NCBI RefSeq assembly: GCF_001428245.1
Contig: NZ_LMRV01000099.1
Span: 124,864 to 188,863, forward strand
DNA from: Paenibacillus sp. Soil522
GTDB lineage: Bacteria > Bacillota > Bacilli > Paenibacillales > Paenibacillaceae
Direction of reading: 5' to 3'
Length of the DNA stretch: 64,000 nt
The notes beneath the pieces are model-generated. The model ran no database searches. It was not told the origin of the DNA and worked only from the letters and a program-made list of their open reading frames with translations. Below, piece by piece: positions 36,036 to 43,105 of this stretch; within the stretch, counting starts at the first letter, position 1, and each line of letters opens with the position of its first letter. The position numbers and the translations under genes were made by a program.

Positions 36036-36926
36036 TTACACCACGACATGCTCTTCGCATTCAGTCGAGCAGAAGCCCTGCTTCGTCTCTTCGCATTCTG
36101 TACATACGATATGCTGACGATGGCAGGAATCATCCGCACAGTTGATGTAAGTATCCGCCGGCTGCTCGCAGTGGTAGCATTTACCGACAACGACCGCTTC
36201 ATCCGTCTGATTAATCTCAACAGATGTTCTCTCATCGAATACGTAGCATTTTCCGTCAAACAGTCTGCCTTGCACATCCTCGTCTTTGCCGTAGGTTACA
36301 ATTCCGCCCTCTAATTGATAAACGTCACTGAAGCCCTCGCTAAGCATTACACCGGTCAGCTTCTCGCAGCGAATGCCGCCCGTGCAGTACGTGAGGATCG
36401 GCTTGTCTTTGAAATCGGCCATATTCTCCCGGAGCCACTCCGGAAATTCCTTGAACGTCTCCAGATCAGGTCTGATCGCATTGCGGAAATGCCCAAGATC
36501 GTATTCGTAGTCGCTTCTTCCGTCAAGCACAATGACATCTTCTCTTTGCAAATATTCATGAAACTCTTTAGGGGAGAGATGCGTGCCGCTTAGCGTATTC
36601 GGATCCAGCGGCTTATCGTAACGCAGTGTTACAAGCTCTTTTTTGTAGCGGACGAATATTTTTTTGAAAGCATGCTTATCGGTCTCATCGATTTTGAACA
36701 CGATGTCCGAGAATAACGGATTGGCACGCAAGTGCGCCATGTATTGCTCGGTTTGCTCGATTGTGCCGGAGAGCGTACCGTTAATGCCTTCATCGGCAAT
36801 CAGAATACGGCCCTTCACGTTTAATTCCTTACAATATGCAAGATGCTCGGCAGCGAATTGCTCCGCATCGGGTACAGCTATAAATTTATAATACAATAAA
36901 ACTCGAAAATGATTAGCATCGCTCAT
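36036..36926 (-). CDS. trhO: tRNA uridine(34) hydroxylase
   Basis: 296 aa. The N-terminal TrhO domain (FRVLLYYKFIAVPDAEQFAAEHLAYCKELNVKGRILIADEGINGTLSG) is followed by a rhodanese domain (VIVLDGRSDYEYDLGHFRNAIRPD) with active-site Cys in TYCTGGIRCEK. A C-terminal cysteine-rich tail (CYHCEQPAD...CTECEETKQGFCSTECEEH) may bind zinc. The enzyme makes 5-hydroxyuridine at the wobble position of tRNA (prephenate-independent route). Start ATG 36926 has GGAAAGGAAAA upstream. Downstream of, but probably separate from, the LysR gene. Confidence 0.88.
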   Translation of the reverse strand: MSDANHFRVLLYYKFIAVPDAEQFAAEHLAYCKELNVKGRILIADEGINGTLSGTIEQTEQYMAHLRANPLFSDIVFKIDETDKHAFKKIFVRYKKELVTLRYDKPLDPNTLSGTHLSPKEFHEYLQREDVIVLDGRSDYEYDLGHFRNAIRPDLETFKEFPEWLRENMADFKDKPILTYCTGGIRCEKLTGVMLSEGFSDVYQLEGGIVTYGKDEDVQGRLFDGKCYVFDERTSVEINQTDEAVVVGKCYHCEQPADTYINCADDSCHRQHIVCTECEETKQGFCSTECEEHVVV

Positions 36927-37069
36927 CGTAGTTTTTCCTTTCCGGTAAACAAATAAAAGCATACTATATTATAGTTGACCGAAAAGATTTTTTCAACAGA
37001 TAACAAAATCTTTCACGCTATAAGGTAAGTCCGAATCGCTTCAGCTCAATAAAGACAGGGAGGCTGTTT

Positions 37070-37951
37070 CTATGATCCGAGCAGCTCAGTAAAGCGCTTT
37101 GCAATGATCGGTAAGGAGCCTTCCTTTCTTATTGCAAATCCGACGGAGCGTGCAGGAACCGGTTTATGGGTATGCAATTGAAATAAATTCCCTTCTTCGA
37201 GCTCTTGTTCGATGAAGGATTTCGTAACAAAAGCAGCGCCATAGCCGCGTCCGGCCAGCTCAATCAGCATATCCATACTGCTAAGCTCCATGTCGGCTTC
37301 AATTGAAGTGCCTTGAGAAGAAAACCAGCTCTCGACAAACTGTCTGGTACTGCTTCCTTCGGAGAGCAGCAGCAGTGGAATTTGCGATAACTCCTGCGAG
37401 GTTAAAGGTGCGCCGGCCAAATGCCGAAACGCCTCTCCCACAACAAAGCAGTCCTCTATATCAGTCAGATGCGAAACGGTAAGCTCTTCATCCGAAAAAG
37501 GCAAATGGACAAGTCCAACGTCGATTATTCCCGATTTTAAGCGCGTGCGAATATCGGATGTTTTTCCTTGCGAGAGACGTATGCGTACAGTCGGATGCTC
37601 CATATGGAACGTATCGAGGAGCGGAAGCAGCAGATGCTTGATAATGGGACCGCTAGCTCCAATCCGCAGCTCACCGGCCGTTAAATTTTTGAGAGATAAC
37701 AATTTGATTTCGCCTGCATGCAGAATAGAGAAGGATTTCTCCACGTAATGAAGCAGTTCCATGCCCTCGGGAGTAAGCTTCACGCCTTTGGAAAGCCGAT
37801 CAAACAGCTTCACCTCAAGCTGTGCTTCCAGCTGTTTGATGGCGTAGCTGACCGAAGGCTGAGTAATATGCAGCTCCTGTGCCGCTTTCGTCAAATTACC
37901 TAATTTGGCCGTATGCAAAAATATGCGGTACCACTCCATATTCATCAGCAT
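37070..37951 (-). CDS. LysR-family transcriptional regulator
   Basis: 293 aa. N-terminal winged helix MEWYRIFLHTAKLGNLTKAAQELHITQPSVSYAIKQLEAQL and a periplasmic-binding-like effector domain. Start ATG 37951 has GAGAGGA upstream; the frame is open to 38005 without an RBS. It is divergent from the chorismate synthase gene with 116 bases between. LysR regulators usually control the divergent neighbour, and a T-N11-A type dyad lies in this gap. The effector may be an aromatic compound. Confidence 0.88.
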   Translation of the reverse strand: MLMNMEWYRIFLHTAKLGNLTKAAQELHITQPSVSYAIKQLEAQLEVKLFDRLSKGVKLTPEGMELLHYVEKSFSILHAGEIKLLSLKNLTAGELRIGASGPIIKHLLLPLLDTFHMEHPTVRIRLSQGKTSDIRTRLKSGIIDVGLVHLPFSDEELTVSHLTDIEDCFVVGEAFRHLAGAPLTSQELSQIPLLLLSEGSSTRQFVESWFSSQGTSIEADMELSSMDMLIELAGRGYGAAFVTKSFIEQELEEGNLFQLHTHKPVPARSVGFAIRKEGSLPIIAKRFTELLGS

Positions 37952-37998
37952 GATATAGATCCTCTCTATGACAATGTTCCGATATTTGAATTTCATTA

Positions 37999-38014
37999 AT
38001 TTCATTATAGAAAT
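37999..38014. promoter_or_regulatory. Candidate LysR binding dyad
   Basis: Interrupted palindrome ATTTC-ATTATA-GAAAT containing the T-N11-A pattern. It is immediately followed by a TATAAT hexamer (38015-38020) that could be the -10 of the chorismate synthase gene. Confidence 0.45.
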
Positions 38015-38067
38015 TATAATGGATCTATAACGGATGCGTCAAAGCATAGACTCGGGAGGAACGGACA

Positions 38068-39123
38068 ATGGCAGGAAATACTTATGGAAATTGCTTTAAA
38101 ATTACAACCTTCGGTGAATCTCACGGTGAGGCGGTTGGGGTCATTGTAGATGGCATAACGCCCGGTATCGAGCTGGATGAGCAATATATTCAGACGCAGA
38201 TGGATCGAAGGAAGCCGGGGCAATCCTCCGTTACTTCGCCCCGCAAGGAATATGATGTCATTCGCATACTTTCCGGCATGTTTGAGGGGAAGACGACAGG
38301 GACACCGCTTTTTATTATGCTTCACAATACGGATATGAAACCCGAAGCCTATACCGATATCCAGCACTCCTTCCGGCTGGGACATGCCGATTTCACGTAC
38401 TTGAAAAAATATGGCATTCGCGATCACCGCGGCAGCGGAAGGGCATCGGGAAGAGAAACGGCAGGCCGTGTAGCGGGTGGGGCAGTTGCGCGAAAGCTGT
38501 TAGAAAATAGAGGAGTAAGCGTTGTAGCTTATACGAAGGAAATTGGTGGCATCAAATGCGAAACCTATCTCGAGGATGAGATTGAAAAAAATGCGGTTAG
38601 AGCTTGCGACCCGGAAGCTGCCCTTCGCATGATCGAGAAGATCGAGCATTTAGCATCCGTGGGGGATAGCTGCGGCGGAATTGTAGAATGCAGAATAAGA
38701 GGCGTACTGCCCGGCATTGGCGAGCCCGTATTTGATAAGCTGGATGCTGAGCTGGCTAAGGCGATGCTGTCGATCGGCGCCGTTAAAGGGATCGAATTCG
38801 GTGCAGGATTTGCGGCAGCCGAAATGCTAGGCAGCGAGCATAACGACGAGATGAGCAAGAGCGGTTTCTTAAGCAACAACGCGGGTGGAATCGTTGGCGG
38901 CATAAGCACGGGCGAGGAGATTGTATTTCGGGTGGCGGTTAAGCCGACCTCTTCGATTTCTTTGCCGCAGCATACGATAGATATCCATGGACAGGAAAAA
39001 ATGATTGCGACGATCGGCCGGCATGATCCTTGCATTTGTCCTCGCATTATTCCTGTCGTAGAAGCTATGGCTTGTATCGTGGTTGAGGATCTTATTAAGC
39101 GGCAGGCGGCTATGTACGAATAA
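38068..39123 (+). CDS. aroC: Chorismate synthase
   Basis: 351 aa. Signatures are GNCFKITTFGESHGEAVGVIVDG (N-terminal), FRLGHADFTYLKKYGIRDHRGSGRASGRETAGRVAGGAVA and GDSCGGIVECRIRG. It catalyses the last step of the common aromatic pathway (EPSP to chorismate, using reduced flavin). It is shorter than the about 390-aa Bacillus AroF type and closer in length to Gram-negative/clostridial AroC. It stands alone beside a LysR gene instead of in an aro operon, so it could be a second copy. Confidence 0.92.
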   Translation: MAGNTYGNCFKITTFGESHGEAVGVIVDGITPGIELDEQYIQTQMDRRKPGQSSVTSPRKEYDVIRILSGMFEGKTTGTPLFIMLHNTDMKPEAYTDIQHSFRLGHADFTYLKKYGIRDHRGSGRASGRETAGRVAGGAVARKLLENRGVSVVAYTKEIGGIKCETYLEDEIEKNAVRACDPEAALRMIEKIEHLASVGDSCGGIVECRIRGVLPGIGEPVFDKLDAELAKAMLSIGAVKGIEFGAGFAAAEMLGSEHNDEMSKSGFLSNNAGGIVGGISTGEEIVFRVAVKPTSSISLPQHTIDIHGQEKMIATIGRHDPCICPRIIPVVEAMACIVVEDLIKRQAAMYE

Positions 39124-39193
39124 TCTAAGCTTCACGATCATCGCTCCTGATGTGATATGCTAATTAATGATGATTGCTGAGAGGAGAATGTTT

Positions 39194-40162
39194 ATGAAAC
39201 CATCTGTATTTATTGATCGCAAAATACCGAGTGAGGTAGAAGCGTACATAGCCGAGCACTGCGTTGTCGATAAATGGGAAGGCTTGACTCCGATTCCGCG
39301 TCAGCAGCTGCTTGAAAAAATCGCGAAAACGAACGGATTGCTGACGGCAGGTGCGAAAATTGATTCCGAGCTGCTGAAGCAAGCCCCGCATTTAAAAGTC
39401 GTAAGCAGCATTAGCGTCGGATACAATCATTTTGATCTTGCAGCTATGAAAGAACGGGGCATTATCGGAACGCATACGCCCCATGTTTTGGACGATACGG
39501 TTGCGGATCTGGCAATAGCTCTCCTATTAGGAACGGCAAGACGAGTAGCGGAGTTAGACCGTTATGTAAAAGAAGGACAATGGAAAACTGGCGACGGCGT
39601 AAAATTGTTCGGCACAGACGTCCATCACGCTAAGCTCGGCATTATCGGCATGGGGCGAATCGGCGAGGCGGTGGCCCGCCGTGCAAAGTTTGGCTTTGAG
39701 ATGGATGTTGTATATTTCAATCGCAGCCGCAAGCCGGAAGCGGAAGAGAAGCTTGGCGTTCGTTATGCACCATTAAATGAGCTGCTGGCAGCTTCGGATT
39801 TTGTCGTGATGCTGGCGCCCTTAACGGCGGAAACGACTAAGCTGATTGGACGCAAACAATTTCAGCTCATGAAATCAACCTCAATTTTTATTAATATTTC
39901 GCGCGGTCAAACGATAGACGAGGAGGCGCTAATCGAAGCGCTTCAGGAAGGCACGATTGCGGCAGCCGGTCTTGACGTTTTTGAGAAAGAGCCGATCAAT
40001 GCTGATCATCCATTTCTAAAGATGGCGAATGTGCTGACTCTGCCGCATATCGGCTCGGCTACGACACAAACCAGGTTTGATATGGCCATGCTTGCAGCGC
40101 AAAATCTGGTAAGCGGAGTAACCGGACAAACTGCTCCAAATATTGTGGACGAGCTTAAATAA
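39194..40162 (+). CDS. D-isomer 2-hydroxyacid dehydrogenase (glyoxylate/hydroxypyruvate reductase type)
   Basis: 322 aa. NAD(P) motif LGIIGMGRIGEAVARRAKFGFEMDV, catalytic Arg in NISRGQTIDEEAL, Glu in LDVFEKEPIN and His in LPHIGSAT. The length and the ISVGYNHFDL/GTHTPHVLDDTVADLA stretches match GyaR/GhrB-like enzymes. Start ATG 39194 follows GAGAGGAGAATG; the frame extends to 39167 without need. It ends before a repeat-rich gap. Confidence 0.88.
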   Translation: MKPSVFIDRKIPSEVEAYIAEHCVVDKWEGLTPIPRQQLLEKIAKTNGLLTAGAKIDSELLKQAPHLKVVSSISVGYNHFDLAAMKERGIIGTHTPHVLDDTVADLAIALLLGTARRVAELDRYVKEGQWKTGDGVKLFGTDVHHAKLGIIGMGRIGEAVARRAKFGFEMDVVYFNRSRKPEAEEKLGVRYAPLNELLAASDFVVMLAPLTAETTKLIGRKQFQLMKSTSIFINISRGQTIDEEALIEALQEGTIAAAGLDVFEKEPINADHPFLKMANVLTLPHIGSATTQTRFDMAMLAAQNLVSGVTGQTAPNIVDELK

Positions 40163-40174
40163 TACGAGCATTTT

Positions 40175-40265
40175 AAAAACAATATACTTGTTTCCACTCT
40201 TTCGCATCCTCGCGCATGCAGCTTCGAGGCTCGCTTGGCAGCGCTGTCTGACACGGTTGCCCGCG
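40175..40265 (+). repeat. Direct repeat copy 1
   Basis: Begins AAAAACAATATACTTGTTTC. The first 33 bases are identical to copy 2 at 40468, the first 55 differ at three positions, and similarity fades after about 85 bases with a small gap. It starts 12 bases after the stop of the dehydrogenase gene. Confidence 0.75.
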
Positions 40266-40298
40266 AAATGAAGAACATTTAAATTTAGGTTGATTGAG

Positions 40299-40350
40299 GG
40301 CATCGGCAGTATTGGACTTAATTTAGAGTCCGATGCTGCCGATGCTCTTT
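40299..40350 (+). terminator. Long hairpin terminator
   Basis: Outer arms GCATCGGCAG and CTGCCGATGC with inner TTGGAC/GTCCGA, then TCTTTATTT. It probably ends the dehydrogenase transcript. Confidence 0.7.
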
Positions 40351-40467
40351 ATTTCGTTCACTTTAAACATTGTACGATTACTTCGTGCCTCATGCGACCG
40401 TTTCATCACACAAAAACGTGTTTCACCAGGCGATAAACGATAAACCTTTAATGTAAGCAACAACCGT

Positions 40468-40555
40468 AAAAACAATATACTTGTTTCCACTCTTTCGCAT
40501 TCTCGCCCATGCAGCTTCGCGGCTCGGCGGCGCTGCCTGCCACGTTTTCCCGCTC
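40468..40555 (+). repeat. Direct repeat copy 2
   Basis: Second copy of the AAAAACAATATACTTGTTTC element, 293 bases downstream of copy 1, same orientation. Together with the inverted copy near 41066 it forms the left end of an about 600-base segment with imperfect inverted ends. Confidence 0.75.
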
Positions 40556-40668
40556 CGCATACCTACTCCGTTCGCTCGTCTGCCGCTGCTTATTCATTGC
40601 TATCGAATCCTGCTGCACACCACTTCTTTATTTCATTCCGGTTTCCGGGGCATTTTTTCAAGTTCCGA

Positions 40669-40800
40669 TTATGCCGCCTGCTGCAATGCCGCCGGACTTG
40701 CAGCTATCGGCGCTAGTTGCTGGCCTGCACCGTATGGTGAGCTCTGATATACATTTGTATTGACTTCTACTTTGGGGTGTGGTAATCCAGTTTCGGCCAT
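40669..40800 (-). CDS. Possible 43-aa Ala/Pro/Gln-rich protein
   Basis: ATG 40800 on the minus strand encodes a 43-residue product starting MAETGLPHPKVEVNTNVYQS and ending PAALQQAA. The frame stays open upstream to 40926, where it would add a hydrophobic N-terminus. No RBS is visible for either start. Composition looks protein-like, so it is kept as a weak candidate. Confidence 0.22.
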   Translation of the reverse strand: MAETGLPHPKVEVNTNVYQSSPYGAGQQLAPIAASPAALQQAA

Positions 40801-41018
40801 GTTTTGGTTTCGCGAAGCGTGCGGCGGCCCCCCCGACGATCGATTTCTGCTGCTAAATTCGGATTTAGTTGCAGAGATGAGATTTGCAACTAGAAAAAAG
40901 AAAAGCAAAAGGATAAAAACGTACAAAGCAGCAAAACAGAAATCTGCAATCTAAGTACGAATCTAGACACAGAAGAGGTAGAAAACCGGGTAGAAAGGAG
41001 ATAGATAAGGAAAAATCG

Positions 41019-41066
41019 AAATGGTGCACGAGCGGATGACGAAAGGGTGGTAACAAGTATATTGAT
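41019..41066 (-). repeat. Inverted degenerate copy of the repeat
   Basis: Read on the minus strand it begins TCAATATACTTGTTACCAC and continues CCTTTCGTCATCC. It matches copies 1 and 2 at most of the first 28 positions. Its outer end abuts the promoter at 41062. Confidence 0.6.
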
Positions 41067-41089
41067 TACAGTCCTATTTGTGGTATAAT
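41062..41089 (+). promoter_or_regulatory. Promoter upstream of the winged-helix/Rad52-like genes
   Basis: -35 TTGATT, 16-base spacer, -10 TATAAT. It overlaps the end of the inverted repeat copy. The SOS-like box follows at +5 to +18 or so from the expected start. Confidence 0.7.
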
Positions 41090-41098
41090 ATGGGTATG

Positions 41099-41112
41099 CG
41101 AATATATGTTCG
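41099..41112. promoter_or_regulatory. Candidate LexA (SOS/DinR) box
   Basis: CGAATATATGTTCG differs at one base from the Firmicute LexA consensus CGAACNNNNGTTCG. It is placed just downstream of the -10, where LexA repressors commonly bind. Confidence 0.5.
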
Positions 41113-41125
41113 CGTTCCTGCTTAC

Positions 41126-41148
41126 AACCGGCGTCGCGCTCGGTTTTT
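41126..41148 (+). terminator. Terminator-like hairpin in the 5' leader
   Basis: AACCGGCG, loop TCG, CGC with one bulged T, then CGGTT followed by TTTGG; five consecutive T in all. It lies about 30 bases after the predicted transcription start and more than 150 bases before the first gene, so it may attenuate the downstream genes or end a short RNA. Confidence 0.5.
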
Positions 41149-41302
41149 GGGGGCAGGAGGTGGAAAAGCTGTTGTCGAATTATAGTTTATACAGGTTTTT
41201 TGCCCCTCTCCTCTTCCTATAAGCTGGATTTGCTCGCTGCAGTCTGATTTCTACGGAAAGCTGTTGTAACCTCAGATTCATCAATTTGAAAGGGTGAATA
41301 CT

Positions 41303-41701
41303 ATGGCTCGCAATGAACATCCCATCGAGAAAACGGAATCTCTTGGCCACGTCGTCAAGGTACAGCAGGTCATCGACTTTATTGTGCTGTCTGAGCTTCA
41401 GAACGGACAAATGTACGCGAGTGAATTAGAGCAGCGAATCATCCAAACGTTAGGCAGCCATGTAGGAGTCAATGACGCTTACCTTAGCCAGCGCCTTAAA
41501 ACACTTGCAGAAAACGGTCATGTTTTTCGGAAATGGGAGGGAGATAGCCGTTATAACCGATACTACCGGATAACGGATACCGGCATGGAGTATTTCAAGG
41601 GACTTCTCCGCGAGCTGCCTGATCGGGTCAAGAAAGCCCAGCAAGTGTACAGCAGCTTCGATAGCTACATGAGCAAGTTTGGAAAAATGAGCACGAAATA
41701 A
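41303..41701 (+). CDS. PadR-like winged-helix protein
   Basis: 132 aa. Helices around QQVIDFIVLSELQNGQMYASELEQRI and VNDAYLSQRLKTLAENGHVFRKWEGDSRYNRYYRITDTG form a PadR-type winged helix with its wing. Start ATG 41303 has AAAGGGTGA upstream (GTG 41294 overlaps that RBS). It precedes the Rad52-like gene by 15 bases, so an operon is likely. It may repress its own operon or act with the annealing protein. Confidence 0.78.
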   Translation: MARNEHPIEKTESLGHVVKVQQVIDFIVLSELQNGQMYASELEQRIIQTLGSHVGVNDAYLSQRLKTLAENGHVFRKWEGDSRYNRYYRITDTGMEYFKGLLRELPDRVKKAQQVYSSFDSYMSKFGKMSTK

Positions 41702-41716
41702 GGAGAGGAGCAAGGG

Positions 41717-42397
41717 ATGGACGATTTTGACTATAAGGAAGCCATCGATCGTATTAAGGCTGCGTTTCCGCCCGGCACCGTCCAAAAACGCGGGGACAAT
41801 GGCCGGGCTTATATTCCGAACCAGGTCTATACGGACCGCGTCGAGGAAGCTACAGGCAGCCGCTGGAACAGAGAGATTAGAGACGTCGAAATCAACATCC
41901 CTCACGGATTTGTAAAAGTTGTGGCACGCGTTACGATCGGGGAGCATTACCGGGACGGCATCGGGTTCTCCGAGATTGAGCAGGATGCGAGCGGTAAAGG
42001 GAAGTCCGTCTCGAATAAGGTAGATCAAGCATATGCCGAAGCGGTCCGAGAAGCGCTCGATACGTGGCAAATCGGCTGGAAAAATCTTGCGCCCTATTAT
42101 CAAGAGGAAAAGGATTGGGCAAAGAATCCTGCGCTTCATCATTTACTTCAATCCCAGGCGCCGGGTGAAGCTGGCCGTAACTCCGTTATGCAGGCGCGCG
42201 CTGTCGTAGAACACTACTGCATTTTCGCGAAATGCGGCAAGCAGCTGTCGCGTGACGAATGGGATTTTCTAAGCTTAATTCCAGCTCTTAACAGAGATAA
42301 AATGAAATTCTGTTTTGAGCATGTTCCGAATCATCTTAAGAAAAAGGCTCCGGCAGACGTGCTAAAAAGCTATGAAGAAAAATTTAAGCCTAAATAA
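41717..42397 (+). CDS. Rad52/Rad22-family single-strand annealing protein
   Basis: 226 aa. Residues about 8-115 resemble the Rad52 core: an N-terminal R...G...YI, then EATGSRWNREIRDVEI, a beta-strand HGFVKVVARVTIG, the turn GIGFSEI, and the helical AYAEAVREALDTWQIGW. This parallels the human Rad52 order (GYNGW, VRVQL, GYGVSEG, EAVTDGLKRALRSFG). Such proteins anneal complementary ssDNA and load recombinases. AAGGAGAGGAG precedes the start. The upstream SOS-like box fits a DNA-damage role. Assignment by pattern only, but the pattern is strong. Confidence 0.72.
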   Translation: MDDFDYKEAIDRIKAAFPPGTVQKRGDNGRAYIPNQVYTDRVEEATGSRWNREIRDVEINIPHGFVKVVARVTIGEHYRDGIGFSEIEQDASGKGKSVSNKVDQAYAEAVREALDTWQIGWKNLAPYYQEEKDWAKNPALHHLLQSQAPGEAGRNSVMQARAVVEHYCIFAKCGKQLSRDEWDFLSLIPALNRDKMKFCFEHVPNHLKKKAPADVLKSYEEKFKPK

Positions 42398-42431
42398 TGA
42401 AATCTCAAATAAGTAAAGGGGCATGCCGAGA

Positions 42432-43037
42432 ATGAAACTGCTGCTGATCGGATCAACTGGCAAGACCGGGCAATTTATCCGCCGCTTCTTGGAGGAAAAG
42501 GGCGTACAGGTAAGGCGCTTTGTGCGCTCTGCCGAGCAAGTGGAGCCAGGAAGTTTTCTGGGCGATATTCGAAATCGACACGATGTGTTTGAGGCGATGG
42601 CAGGCGTAGACGGAGTCATATGTTCGTTAAATACAGAAGGAAACGGTACGCTTGCCAGCGGTATGGACAATGTAATCGCCGCGATGCTGGAGCTCAAAAT
42701 AAGCAGGCTCATTACGATTGGTACCGCTGGCATATTGCAAAGCGAGCTGCAGCCTGAATTATTAAGGTATCAGTCAACCGAAAACAAACGGGTTAATCAC
42801 GAGGCCGCGATGGAGCATGAGCATGTTTACCGGCAATTAACTAAATCATCTCTGGATTGGACGATCGTTTGTCCGACGAGACTCGTGCAGGAGGAGCAGA
42901 GAGGCAGCTACCGCGTTCAGAAGAATGTGCTTCCCTCCGGCGGCTCGTTTATTTCCTTTGCCGATACAGCCGAGTTTGCTGTTTCCGAATATTTGAACTC
43001 AGCTTATGTCCGCGAACGAGTCGGAATTTGCTATTAA
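42432..43037 (+). CDS. NAD(P)-binding SDR-like protein (NmrA/YwnB type)
   Basis: 201 aa atypical SDR. N-terminal MKLLLIGSTGKTGQFIRRFLEEKG (GxxGxxG), then VRRFVRSAEQ, and DGVICSL instead of a catalytic strand; the C-terminal SLDWTIVCPTRLVQEEQRG is typical of NAD(P)H-binding oxidoreductases of this group. Start ATG 42432 lies 10 bases after AAAGGGG; ATG 42423 is too close. It follows the Rad52-like gene by 34 bases and could share its transcript. Ends with a terminator. Confidence 0.8.
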   Translation: MKLLLIGSTGKTGQFIRRFLEEKGVQVRRFVRSAEQVEPGSFLGDIRNRHDVFEAMAGVDGVICSLNTEGNGTLASGMDNVIAAMLELKISRLITIGTAGILQSELQPELLRYQSTENKRVNHEAAMEHEHVYRQLTKSSLDWTIVCPTRLVQEEQRGSYRVQKNVLPSGGSFISFADTAEFAVSEYLNSAYVRERVGICY

Positions 43038-43050
43038 TCGATTACTGCAA

Positions 43051-43095
43051 AAAAAACCTGAATTCCCTAATAACAGGAGTTCAGGTTTTTTCTTT
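43051..43095. terminator. Intrinsic terminator, potentially bidirectional
   Basis: Arms AAAAAACCTGAA and TTCAGGTTTTTT. It separates the SDR-like gene from the convergent molybdopterin oxidoreductase gene. Confidence 0.88.
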
Positions 43096-43105
43096 TGCCG
43101 CTGGA

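Larger units (their letters stand above)
40163..41061. other. Repeat-rich 0.9-kb intergenic region
   Basis: No confident gene. It contains two direct copies and one inverted degenerate copy of a sequence beginning ACAATATACTTGTTTCCACT, a strong terminator at 40299, a 43-codon minus-strand ORF, and a small TAGTTGCA/TGCAACTA hairpin near 40867-40893. The inner part is of mixed composition without transposase similarity. Confidence 0.5.

Noticed and set aside
36960-37030. AAAGATTTT...AAAATCTTT hairpin between LysR and trhO
   Set aside because: The stem is made only of weak A/T-rich pairs and no T-tract follows on the minus strand, so it is not called a terminator.
38014-39047. Long minus-strand frames across chorismate synthase
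   Set aside because: They are shadows of aroC in the complementary frame, without an RBS or recognisable domains.
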